Shown: piece by piece, positions 1 through 10,914 of the stretch
How positions within the stretch are numbered: position 1 is the first letter of the stretch
How the letters are laid out: every line of letters begins with the position of its first letter
From: Tubulanus polymorphus
Lineage: Eukaryota; Nemertea; Palaeonemertea; Tubulaniformes; Tubulanidae
Assembly (NCBI RefSeq): GCF_964204645.1
Contig: NC_134028.1
Location: 23,534,153-23,598,152 of the forward strand
Direction: 5' to 3'
DNA length: 64,000 bases
Translations under genes and position numbers: made by a program
The notes under the pieces: generated by a model
What the model was told of the DNA's origin: nothing
What the model saw: the letters and a program-made list of their open reading frames with translations, nothing else
Databases searched by the model: none

Positions 1-542
1 AAATTTTCAAATATCGAGTAGTGTATGCATCACTTTCATATCTCAATTACTGTCGACACCTCGTAAATCAGTACTGTTTATCTTAGTAAACCATTTAATT
101 CGGCGGACTCATCATGTATAATAACTAGGCCAATATCTAAAATTTTCTAATTGCCAATTTCTCAGAATCCAAGGAGTATTCAACGACTTTTTGGGCATTT
201 TGCTTAAATTCAAGTACCTTGAAAAATATTTTTGGTTTTGAAGGAGTTTTCAAGTAATCAAGGAGTTGTAGTGACCCTGTATAGGGACAAATAACGTGAT
301 ACACCGTGGTCCGGAAATCCCTAAGCGTGATGGGGATTAACCAATAAAAATTACCCGGGATAAAACACATGATATAATCACTCTTGTATTCGAGAGGTTT
401 TTGTCTTATATTTCTAGTGATTGCATTGTGGATTGCATCTAGGCGCGACAAGCATTGTGTAAACATCGACATTTTCATTCGTCAGAAATGTCATGCAAGT
501 TATGCACATTTTGTAAAACACTTTAAAAAACAAAGCTCGTTG

Positions 543-838
<296 letters not shown>

Positions 839-2382
839 TATACATTGAATATGATTGATTTGTATTCGTGTCCAGCTGCAGGCGATGTACACTATGTGAA
901 ATGTACACTATGTGAAATGATCCATAGAATCTAGTAATTGTCACCGAGTTTTAATTATAGGGCGTTTTGACGCAATCATATTGATGACTAATTACTACCG
1001 AGTTGAGGTGTGGATCAAGAGTGACAATATGCACCATACTCTAATACATATACCATCTGCTGAGCTAGGAAACATAACCTCAGGCTACTATACTGACAAG
1101 TGATTTTAGAGATCAATTAAAAGCCAAAATCAATACGAACGATTCGAGGCTATAGAGCCCACGATGAAATGGACGTAAATATTAAGAGAATACCTCAATG
1201 ATAACGAATAGATAAAGGCCGAAATGTATCCTAGAGCTAGTAGTTTATTCGACGTTCGTTTCGACTATATTCTAATAGTCATATTCAGGATTTTTATGGG
1301 ATTCGCTATATGTCACAACATGGATATAGTGTCTTACTCCATATATCTTACTCTTATTAATCATTGCAATGTGAAATGGAAGAATTGAAATTAAGTTAAC
1401 GAGCGTGAGAAGGTCATTTAAACGGATGAAACATCGGGTAATAAATCTCTTTCGGCTAATAGTATTTAGCCGAAACGTTGCTCAAAATATATACTCTTCT
1501 TTTCAAGAATTTGTCATCTTCGACTGAATCAACGTAGGATTTCTCTACATCTACTACATCTACATAGGATACTGCATCTGAACCGCGATCGCGCGTGTAT
1601 CTCTCTTCATCTCTTTCACAAAGTGACTAAAAACAATTCATATAGCTTCTACGTACCGAATGGTTACAACTTGTCATCATCAGTGGCAAATTTCGTAGAT
1701 GTTCTATCTCATCTTTAGTAAGGTCCTTGTAAATATCGTCTAGAGCGTTTCTCCTCATCGTGTTTCCCAGTTGTGTCTGATAAAGCGACTGCGCGCTGAG
1801 TGCTATGTGTTGTACACAGTGGACACCAGTTTGAATGGCTCTCTAAGTCGCTCAGTTGATTTGTTGATATCGTCCAGTCAGCGGTCGTTGACACGATACA
1901 AACTGTAAATCGACCTTGAAACTCACCTGAATTAGTTGACGAATGTGACCTCTGAGGCGGAATTAGTAGTTTGTCATGTGTTATGTAAATGACGTAGACG
2001 GATTAGGCAACTGGCGCTCAAGCGTTTTCTTTCAATCCCATTTGAAATTAATTTTGACCATTGTATCTATTATTACTTATATCCCCGATTAGAAGTGATC
2101 ATAGATTGAATCATGTACAACATTATGGAAACGGGTTTATTAGCCAACTAAACACAGTCAATTCACATCTAACAAACGCGTTGATGTAGTTTCTATTTGC
2201 TTCCCTCCATGGTCACGATTCATGAAAAAAAAAATAAACCATCGTTACTAATCAATGCAAATCGATGACACAGCCCTGATCGAATACGCACAATTCTATC
2301 GCTTCAGTTCCGCGTAGATCATACGAACATCTTTTTCAAGTTAGCTTTAGTTTTTGCGAGCAGATCTAGAGAAAAAATCTAG

Positions 2383-5300
2383 ATGAGTTTGTTGGGAATT
2401 TCTGTCGTGGTTGTTTTAGTGGCTCATGTAACGACTTGCTGTGAATCAAATAGCTCCGTTAAAGGTAAGATTGGTCCATTCCTATGTACATGATTTATAG
2501 TTGTCGAATTTAATATAGTGTGTCTAGTTTTATCTCAGGGCATAGTGAACTCGATAATTGCTGGGCTTGGGACTATGTTGCCGCGGTACCATCAGGAAAC
2601 GACACATTTCTATGGAAACGACCGTGTGGAAATATACTGTTATTGAAGGCAGGTGCGTAAATAGCCCATAAACCATTCAATTGTTATGAATGTATATAAT
2701 AGTGATATGAAATGTCATTTCTTCATCTCCGTCGCATTAATAATTACATTCATATACTCATTAACCAGTCTGCGAAGCTGTTGCAAACCAGGATATTAGT
2801 GTGATCGGACTGGCAACGAATCACTTGACGTTCAAGACTTTCAAGCCACCCCGAATATTATGTTTTCCGCTGTTTGGAGACACGTCAGGTGCCAACAAAG
2901 TTTGGATAAAACTGGAGCCGAATATGTATGACGTGGTTCGGCCCATTTCGGACGTTATTTCGGACATAAATGTCAAGAATGTCATGATAATATACGAAAC
3001 TGGATACGAAGGTCTCGATTCAACATTCGGTCGAAATTTGATTTTGAGAGACGGACAAATTTTGAAAATTAGATCTTCCGATCTCTTTCAGAAATAGTCA
3101 AACTACTCGCAAGAAACCTATCAAGAATTTTCATAAGCACCACAACGAGCCGTTTCTATCCAGGTGCAAACACTTCAAAGCTATTGGCGTCAGTGATGTT
3201 TAAAACATTCGTAGTTTTAGCGGACAGCCATCTTGAAAAACTGTTACACGTGGCTTCAAACCACGGTTTATTGAAAAATCATATTTACTGGATCGTCGCT
3301 TCTGTTACTGGTGCGCCGAGAACAGAGCAAGCATCCCTGCCTACTGGTTGTAATATATTGCTTGTGTATTTGAAAATTCGGACTTCTACGGAGATTCCCG
3401 TCACTAGACAAATACTAGCCATGCCTCAGAGTTTCTCAGCAAACCAAACAGAATGCTTTCGCGAATTTCCAAAAAAGACCACTTTATTCTATATTTCTCA
3501 GGTATGCACCAGTGAATCCTTTTCCCAAGTATATGTAAACTGGAAGTTGTGGTTCAAAACTTACTTAGAAACCAAAGTGTTCAGTGCTTTTTTCAACATT
3601 TAATCCGGAGCAACGCATTTGAACTTTTGTTTCATCATAGTTTTACATAGAAATACAAATGACCATGATTATTCTCTTTCCAAAAGGCAAACTTATCCTC
3701 AACAGATGTAAAATGGGAGATTCAACTGGAAAGCGCATATTCATCGGACAATCATACAAAATTCCAATCCGTCGCGACTGATTGGGCAAGACATGAAAAA
3801 CTAACTGTATATCAAGCATTTCCTAACAAATTCAAAGGTTTTGATGGAAAGCAGTTAACTATTGTAACTTTACAGGTAAAATATATCGGCTATAAACAAT
3901 CGCTAAATTAAAGACATTGATACATTTCATCTCGTACATGTTCGATTGACTTTGCAGACGGCTGCGTTCATGGTAAAGAAGTACGACAATCTAACAGATA
4001 CAGTTCGTTGGGACGGCCTTTCATTCGAGATCGTGAAAGAACTCGCGTCTCAGTTAAACTTTACGTAAGTCACCGCGAACCTCTGTATTTCATCGCCGCG
4101 TGTCTTGCATTTGCTTTTACGGATGGTTCATCTATGTAGATATAGAGTATTCGAGGTTCCAGATGGTAAATGGGGCGATATTGGAGAAAACGGTGAATGG
4201 AATGGTATGGTTGGAGTTGTGAAGAGAGGGGTAAACGTATTTATACAACACCAGTTTTTTATCACAAATAACCTTTTTATATCATATGGATTTAAGGGCA
4301 CTTCCTCAGCCTTCATTTGAAATACAAGGTCTCAGTGCGTACCTGGATGAATTGCATGTCTATGAACTCATATTTTGGGGCAGCAGATTTTGCCCTTGGT
4401 CCATTTATTATCAATTCAATGAGGTCAACAGTTATATACAGTCATAAATCTCTACAACAGTTGCTCGTCATAAATGGTCTTAATATCATAATGGGTTTAA
4501 ATACATCTTTCTTCAGCTTTGACTTGAAGTACCCAAACGTGCGCACCTGCTAAGTACGACAACTGCACGATATATTTCCTTCGGGATGCCTGGCCTATGG
4601 GAGCTTGTCTATATCTGATCGATGAGCTCCTATTTTGGGACAGATATTGGCGTAAATAACCGGAATTTGAATGCGTTAACTATTTTAGGAGGCAGATTTT
4701 GCTGTTGGCCCATTTACTGTCAATTCATTGAGGTCAACTGTTATAGACTATGTGCCATACGCTTCGGATGGTATTGGTATGCTACTTAAGAAACCAACAG
4801 AACGAAACAAAGCTTTCAAAATATTTAAACCACTGAACATCTCCGTGTGGATGTCTATACCGGCAACGATGTTTTTGGCGTGTTTTGTCATCTACGTGGT
4901 GGCTTATTACAGTCCATTCGATCGTCGACAATTGGCTAAAAGATGGAAACGTAAATGCGCTCGAAAAGCTGCCAAAAAGAGTAGCGCAACGAACACGATT
5001 TGGCTTGGATTTGGAACATTTCTAGAACAAGGTAAATGTTGACATATTTGACTTAACTTGAAAAATACTCAGGCCCAATACATTTTCCTTTATACACAGG
5101 AGCTGATTTCTATCCGAAAGCGCAGTCGGGTCGAATAATTGTGATGTTTTGGTGGTTTTTCACAATCATCATTTTAGCCACGTACACGGCCGACTTGGCC
5201 GCATATCTGACCGTACCGGATATACCAGCTCCACTGAGGACGCTTGAAGAGTTAGTTAATCAGGACACTATCCGACCTATCATAGCCGACGGAGGGAGCA

Positions 5301-6074
5301 CTCTAACGTTAATGAGGGTAGTGTCACTATTCTTATCTGTACATACGTACATTTTGCATTTGTTTTAAGAATGAGTCTTTTTGTTCCATGCTACAGACAT
5401 CTAAAAAAGGAACGACCTATAGGAGAATCGGGGAGATGATTGAGAAGATGGGTATGCCGTACGTAGGCACTATCGATCAAGCGTTTTCAAACGGGCTTAT
5501 GGAACAAGGAACCTGGGCCGCATTGGCCGATTATAATTCTCTCAACTTCATCAAAAATGAAAACTGTGGCAAATACGTGTTCGCTGATGAAAGGTACAAC
5601 GTAGCAGGCGTAGGGCTGGTCATTCCGAAAAATGCTTACTTTAAAGAAGCATTCATAAAAAGGTAACGAAGAAACATTTATTCATATTTCAATTTCATCT
5701 TTAAGGCCATGTCTACTAAAGAGAATTTTAACAAATATATTGACAGTGTAAACAGAATGCTGGAAGCTGGCCTGGTGAAAAGATGGACCGATAAATGGAA
5801 CAGCATCAATTCGAAATGTTTCGAAGAGAAGGACTCGAACTTGGAACGGCCTATAGATACCGAGTCGATAGTTGCTCTTCTGGTCATACTAGCCGCATGT
5901 ATGATTCTTGGTGGTCTCTCTTTATTAGTTGAAATAATCTTCATAAAATGTGGCTTTCAGTTACCGAGTATTTGCCGACATATACATCACAAATACAAGA
6001 CCGAACAGGAAGAAATATCCATTACCGAAACTAATGGAAGAGATGTATTTTGGACAAGCGCGAACCTTTATTGA
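2383..6074 (+). CDS. Ionotropic glutamate receptor, copy A
   Basis: Ligand-gated cation channel subunit of the plasma membrane. Exons (by eye): 2383-2464, 2539-2652, about 2769-3029, 3092-3501, 3687-3875, 3958-4064, 4140-4230, 4689-5031, 5100-5317, 5397-5662, 5747-6074; roughly 800 residues. Exon 1 starts MSLLGISVVVVLVAHV, a signal peptide. Exons 2-5 form the amino-terminal domain, 6-8 the S1 ligand lobe and M1, then the pore loop. Exon 9 has the M3 motif TYTADLAAYLTV (family consensus SYTANLAAF), exon 10 S2, and exon 11 M4 (ESIVALLVILAACMILGG) with a short cytoplasmic tail. The pore loop reads FGTFLEQGADFYP, with Glu where Q/R/N usually sits. The donor of exon 3 is uncertain (GTCGAA at 3030 or GTCTCG at 3011). 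No disabling change was found, so the copy looks functional. The subfamily was not assigned. Confidence 0.88.
4365..4560 (+). pseudogene. Dead partial copy of iGluR exon 8 inside intron 7
   Basis: Positions 4378-4436 repeat the start of exon 8 (4689 onward), reading ADFALGPFIINSMRSTVI against ADFAVGPFTVNSLRSTVI. The similarity then breaks off and there is no continuing transmembrane sequence. The place of the acceptor AG is occupied by GGGGCAGCAG. The following intron-like sequence (CTACAACAGTTGCT...) matches intron 7 of copy B at 9315 onward, so a piece of exon plus intron was duplicated locally in copy A only. Confidence 0.75.
6067..6072 (-). promoter_or_regulatory. AATAAA on the minus strand within the last codons of iGluR copy A
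   Basis: The Leu-Tyr-stop end of the receptor (CTTTATTGA) contains TTTATT, which is AATAAA for the opposing ShKT fragment. It mirrors the functional-looking site of unit B. Here it probably no longer serves a gene. Confidence 0.6.
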
Positions 6075-6090
6075 AAGATGATATGTATTA

Positions 6091-6860
6091 TTAACAATAT
6101 CCGCATGATTTTTGTCAGTTTGTTTGCATGTATCCCTTATAGGAATCGTCTTCACAAAAGTGCAACGATGTTGCAAGTTTCAACATGCTTGACTATCTTT
6201 TTATGAATTGTTTTCACAATGTCATTGTTACTCAATGCCATTCCATGTCGACCCTCCATTAGGTGAACCTTCAGTGTTTCCGCGGGAATTATCACTTCTG
6301 TAAAAAGAAAATATCGTAAGTTATACCATCCAAGGTGTCTTGGTTAACTAATTCTGTCTAAGAATACTAGATTAGAATGATTTAGTTGTCCGCAGTATGC
6401 ACATGCCTTAGGGCAGTTAACTTTCATGTAGCCGGTATAGGTTGGATCTTTGCAAAAATGTAGTGACGTTTTACAAGTCTCAAATTTGTTCACACATTCA
6501 TCTATAGGGAAAATATGTAAAACATATTCATACCCTCATACACTGGAATAAGTACTTACGTATGTGTCAAGTAAGTTGTCGAAACAAGTATCCTTTACTT
6601 CCATTCCAAGTGGGTTGTGTTACTTCATTTCCAGAACCACTTGTTCTCTGCCCACTAAAAACAAACATTATATACAGCTCAACTAACTCTACAGCGGTTT
6701 ATGGGAAACACCTTTTCTATTACCCGCAGAATCCACACGATTTTGCATAGTTGTTCTTCCATAATCTTTATAGGAATATTCCTTGCAAAAGTCCAACCAA
6801 ATTTTACAGCTTGCAAAATAATCAACACATTCTAAAACTCTCAATAAATCACTGATTGCA
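6091..6860 (-). pseudogene. Orphan ShKT-domain tail of the astacin gene (unit A)
   Basis: Minus-strand blocks correspond one to one with the last five exons of the intact astacin gene. The upstream ShKT block (about 6750-6843) has a one-base deletion after SYKDY, which destroys the cysteine-rich end. The first linker (about 6587-6656) and the middle ShKT block (about 6379-6503, NCPKACAYCG) still read through. The second linker (6239-6300) has lost its donor, with ATTGAG where the intact copy has AGTGAG. The last ShKT block (6091-6165) lacks about 40 bp, including its acceptor and first cysteines. No catalytic exons lie upstream; the next sequence is the flank of the second receptor gene. Not expected to make a protein. 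Confidence 0.88.
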
Positions 6861-7461
6861 AGATAAACACTCCTGAATTTGCTCTTCTTGTATTTTTAAC
6901 TAGAAAGACACGATTTGATTAATCAAACATGGCGGGTTCAAACTCGATACGGGAAATCACCTTGTCTGACGTATCAATATTGCCCCTCGTATTTCAGGCG
7001 GATATAAGGCAATTGGCTTTCCGGCGTTTCCTATCAATCCGATTTGAAATTATCACTGTTATTCTATTTTTGAATCATGATTTAAATAAATTCACCGTGC
7101 ATGCAATATTGATGTATATATTAACATGACTTATATCCCCGATTAGAATTGATCATGGATTGAATCATGTACAACATTTATATGGAAACGTATTTGTGAG
7201 CCAACTAAACACAGTCAATTCACATTGTAACAAACGCGTTGATAGTTTCTATTTGCTCTCCCCCATGGTTACGATTCATGAAAATAAAAACCACATCGTT
7301 ACCAATCAATGCAAATGACGCAGCCCTGATCGAATCAGCATAATTCGTGGACATCGTTTTGTACGCAACACGGGCATCGCTTCTGTTCGAGTGGATCATA
7401 TACAAGGTCATTTTTTCACGTTTGCTTCAGTTTTTGCAAGCAGATCTAGAAAAAAATTCAG

Positions 7462-10400
7462 ATGGGTTTGTTGGGGATTTCTATCGTGGTTGTATTACTG
7501 GTCCATGTAACGACCTGTTGTGAACAAAATGGCTCCGTTAAAGGTGAGATTGGTTAATTCCCATGTATATGATTCGTAGTTGTCGAATTTAATATAATGT
7601 GTCTAGTTTTACATAAGGGTATAGTGAACTCGATTGCCGAGCTTTGGTCTATGTTACCTCATTTGGTACCACGAAAAAATCAGGAAATGACACATTTCTG
7701 TGGAAACGACCGTGTGGAAATATACTGTTATTGAAGGCAGGTGCGTAAATAGCCCATAAACTATTCAATTGTTAAGAATGTATGTATAATGTCGCATTAA
7801 TAATTACATTCATATCTCATTAACCAGTCTGCGAAGCTGTTTCAAACCGGGAAATTAGTGCGATCGGACTGGCAACGAATCACTTGACGTTCAAGACTTT
7901 CACGCCACCCCGTATATTATGTTTTCCGCTGTTTGGAGACATGTCGGGTGCCAACAAAGTTTGGGTTAAACTGGAGCCGAATATGTATGACGTGGTTGGG
8001 CCTATTTCGGACGTTATTTCAGACATGAATGTCAATAATGTTATGATAATATACGAAACTGGATACGAAGGTCTCGATTCAACATTCGGTCGTAATTTGA
8101 TTTTGAGAGACGGACAAAATTTGAAAAATTAGACCTTCCGATCTCTTTCAGAAATAGTCAAACTACTCGCAAGAAACCTATCAAGAATTTTCATAAGCAC
8201 CACAACGAGCCGTTTCTATCCAGGTGCAAACGCTTCAAAGCTATTGGCGTCAGTGATGTTTAAAACATTCGTAGTTTTAGCGGACAGCCATCTTGACAAA
8301 TTGTTTCACGTGGCTTCGAACTATGGTTTATCGAAAAATCATATTTACTGGATCGTCGCTTCTGTTACTGGTGCGCCGAGAATAGAGCAAGCATCCCTGC
8401 CTACTGATTGTAATATATTGCTAGTGTATTTGAAAATTCGGACTTCTACGGAGATTCCCGTCACTAGACAAATACGAGCCATGCATCAGAGTTTCTCAAC
8501 AAACCATACAGAAGATAAATGCTTTCGCGAATTCACAAAAAGGACCTTTATTTTCTATATTTCTCATGTATGCACCAGTGAATCATTTTCCCAAGTATAT
8601 GTAAACTGGAAGTTGTAGCAAAAATCAATTCTCATTTCAAGACGTTCATAGAAACCAAAGTGTTCTGTACTCATTTCAACCTGTAATTTGAACTTTTGTT
8701 TTATCATGGTTTTACATAGGAAACTCTATACTTATGACTATGATTATTCTCTTTTGAAAAGGCAAACGTATCCTCAGCCGATGTAAAATGGGAGATTCAA
8801 CTGGAAAGCGCATATTCATTGGACAATCATACAAAATTCCAATCCGTCGCGACTGATTGGGCAAGACATGAAAAACTAACTGTAAATCAAGCATTTCCTA
8901 ACAAATTCAAAAGTTTCGACGGGAAGCAGTTAACTATTGTAACTAAACAGGTAAAATATATCGACTATAATTCATCACTGAACTAGAAAAATCGATAGAT
9001 TCCATACGGTACCTGTTCGGTTGACTTTGCAGACAGCTGCGTTCATGGTAAAGAAGTACGACAATCTAACAGATACAGTTCGTTGGGACGGCTTTTCATT
9101 CGAGATCGTGAAAGAACTTGCGTCTCAGTTAAACTTTACGTAAGTCACCGCGAGCCTCTAACGCGCCATCCCTTTCATTCGCTTTAACCGATGGTTCATC
9201 TTTGCAGATATAGAGTTTTCGAGGTTCCAGATGGTAAATGGGGCGATATTGGAGAAAACGGAGAATGGAATGGTATGGTTGGACTTGTGAAAAGAGGGGT
9301 AAGCAAATTCATACAACAGTTGCTTACAATAAATGTCCGTTATGTTTCATAATGGGTTCAAAGGCATCACAATCATTGACTTTAACTTGAAGTGTACGTA
9401 CCTTCCCTCGGGGTATCCGGCCTATGGGTGCTTGCCATGTTCCTGGCCGATGAGCTCCTAATTTGGGACGGATATTGGGGTATATAACTGATATTTGATT
9501 CCGTTAACTATTTTAGGAGGCAGATTTTGCTGTTGGTCCATTCATTGTCAATTCATTGAGGTCAACTGTTATAGACTATGTGCCATACGCTGAGGACGGT
9601 GTTGGTATGCTACTCAAGAAACCAACAGAACGAAACAAAGCTTTCAAAATATTCAAACCACTGAACATCTCCGTGTGGATGTCTATACCGGCAACGATGT
9701 TTTTGGCGTGTTTTGTCATCTACGTGGTGGCTTACTACAGTCCATTCGACCGTCGACAATTGGCTAAAAGATGGAAACGTAAATGCGCTAGAAAAGCTGC
9801 TAAAAAGAGTAGCGCAACGAACACGATTTGGCTTGGATTTGGAACATTTCTAGAACAAGGTAAATATTTGAAAAAGGAACGACGGTTATTTCTAAATTTG
9901 AAGGGCCCAAGACTTTTTCCTTTATACACAGGAGCTGATTTCTATCCGAAAGCGCAGTCGGGTCGAATAATTGTGATGTTTTGGTGGTTTTTCACAATCA
10001 TCATTTTAGCCACGTACACGGCCGACTTGGCCGCATATCTGACCGTACCGGATATACCAGCTCCACTGCGGACGCTTGAAGAGTTAGTTAATCAGGACAC
10101 TATCCGACCTATCATACCTGATGGAGGAAGCACTTTAACGTTAATGAGGGTAGTTTCATTATTCTAATCTGTGTACATATGTTGTGTATTCTAATAATTA
10201 GTTTCAACTTCTTGTTCAATGCTCCAGACATCTAAAAAAGGAACGACCTATCGTAGAGTCTGGGAGATGATTGAGAAGATGGGTATGCCGTTTGTCAACA
10301 CTATCGATGACGTATTTACCAACGGGCTTATGGAACAAGGAACCTGGGCCGCATTGGGCGATTATAGTATTCTTAACTATTTAAAAAATGAAAACTGTGG

Positions 10401-10898
10401 TAAATACGTGTTCGCTGATGAAAAATACAACGTAGGAGGCGTAGGGCTGGTCATTCTGAAAAATGCTTACTTTAAAGAAGCATTCATTAAAAGGTAACAA
10501 ATTCATTTATATCCCAATTTAAATATTTTCAACCATTGTCTAAACAGAATTTTTAAAAATATGTTGACAGCGTACACAGAATGTTGGAAGCCGGACTGAT
10601 AAAAAAATGGACCGATAAATGGAATAGCATCAATTCGAAATGTTTCGAAGAGAAGGACTCGAACTTGGAACGGCCTATAGATATCGAGTCGATAGTTGCT
10701 CTTCTGGTCATACTAGCCGCATGTATGATTCTTGGTGGTCTCTCTTTATTAGTTGAAATAATCTTCATAAAATGTGGCTTTCAGTTACCGAGTATTTGCC
10801 GACATATACAGCACAAATACAAGACGGAACAGGAAGAAATATCCATCACCGAAACTAATGGAAGAGATGTATTTTGGACAAGCGCGAACCTTTATTGA
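7462..10898 (+). CDS. Ionotropic glutamate receptor, copy B
   Basis: Tandem paralogue of the receptor at 2383-6074 with the same eleven-exon plan: 7462-7543, 7618-7740, about 7828-8088, 8152-8567, 8762-8950, 9033-9139, 9208-9298, 9517-9859, 9932-10149, 10228-10493, 10571-10898. It has a signal peptide, amino-terminal domain, S1/S2 lobes, M3 TYTADLAAYLTV, M4, and the same FLEQG pore loop. Differences sit mainly in exon 2 (a stretch of new residues), the amino-terminal domain and S2 (Asn-Thr-Ile-Asp-Asp-Val instead of Gly-Thr-Ile-Asp-Gln-Ala), which suggests a changed ligand or partner preference. In S1, GPFTVNS of copy A is GPFIVNS here. Intron 8 (9860-9931) is 72 bp with no in-frame stop, so retention would insert 24 residues. 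The donor of exon 3 is uncertain. The 3' end converges on the astacin gene with 16 bp between stop codons. Confidence 0.88.
10891..10896 (-). promoter_or_regulatory. Probable astacin poly(A) signal AATAAA inside the iGluR stop region
   Basis: On the minus strand AATAAA begins 18 bases after the astacin stop codon (10915-10917). On the plus strand the same six bases are codons of the receptor's last residues and stop. A cleavage site 10-30 bases further along would lie in receptor coding sequence, so the two transcripts should overlap at their 3' ends. Confidence 0.7.
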
Positions 10899-10914
10899 AC
10901 GATGATATGTATTA

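Larger units (their letters stand above)
1985..6928. repeat. Tandem duplication unit A (iGluR plus astacin ShKT tail)
   Basis: This segment aligns in order with 6970-11790: shared 5' flank (2041 matches 7041), all eleven receptor exons, most introns, and the opposing ShKT exons and linkers. The edges are approximate, judged by eye from where similarity fades. Some parts, such as the transmembrane exon at 4740-5031 against 9568-9859, are nearly identical. Introns and the ShKT part have diverged more. Confidence 0.9.
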
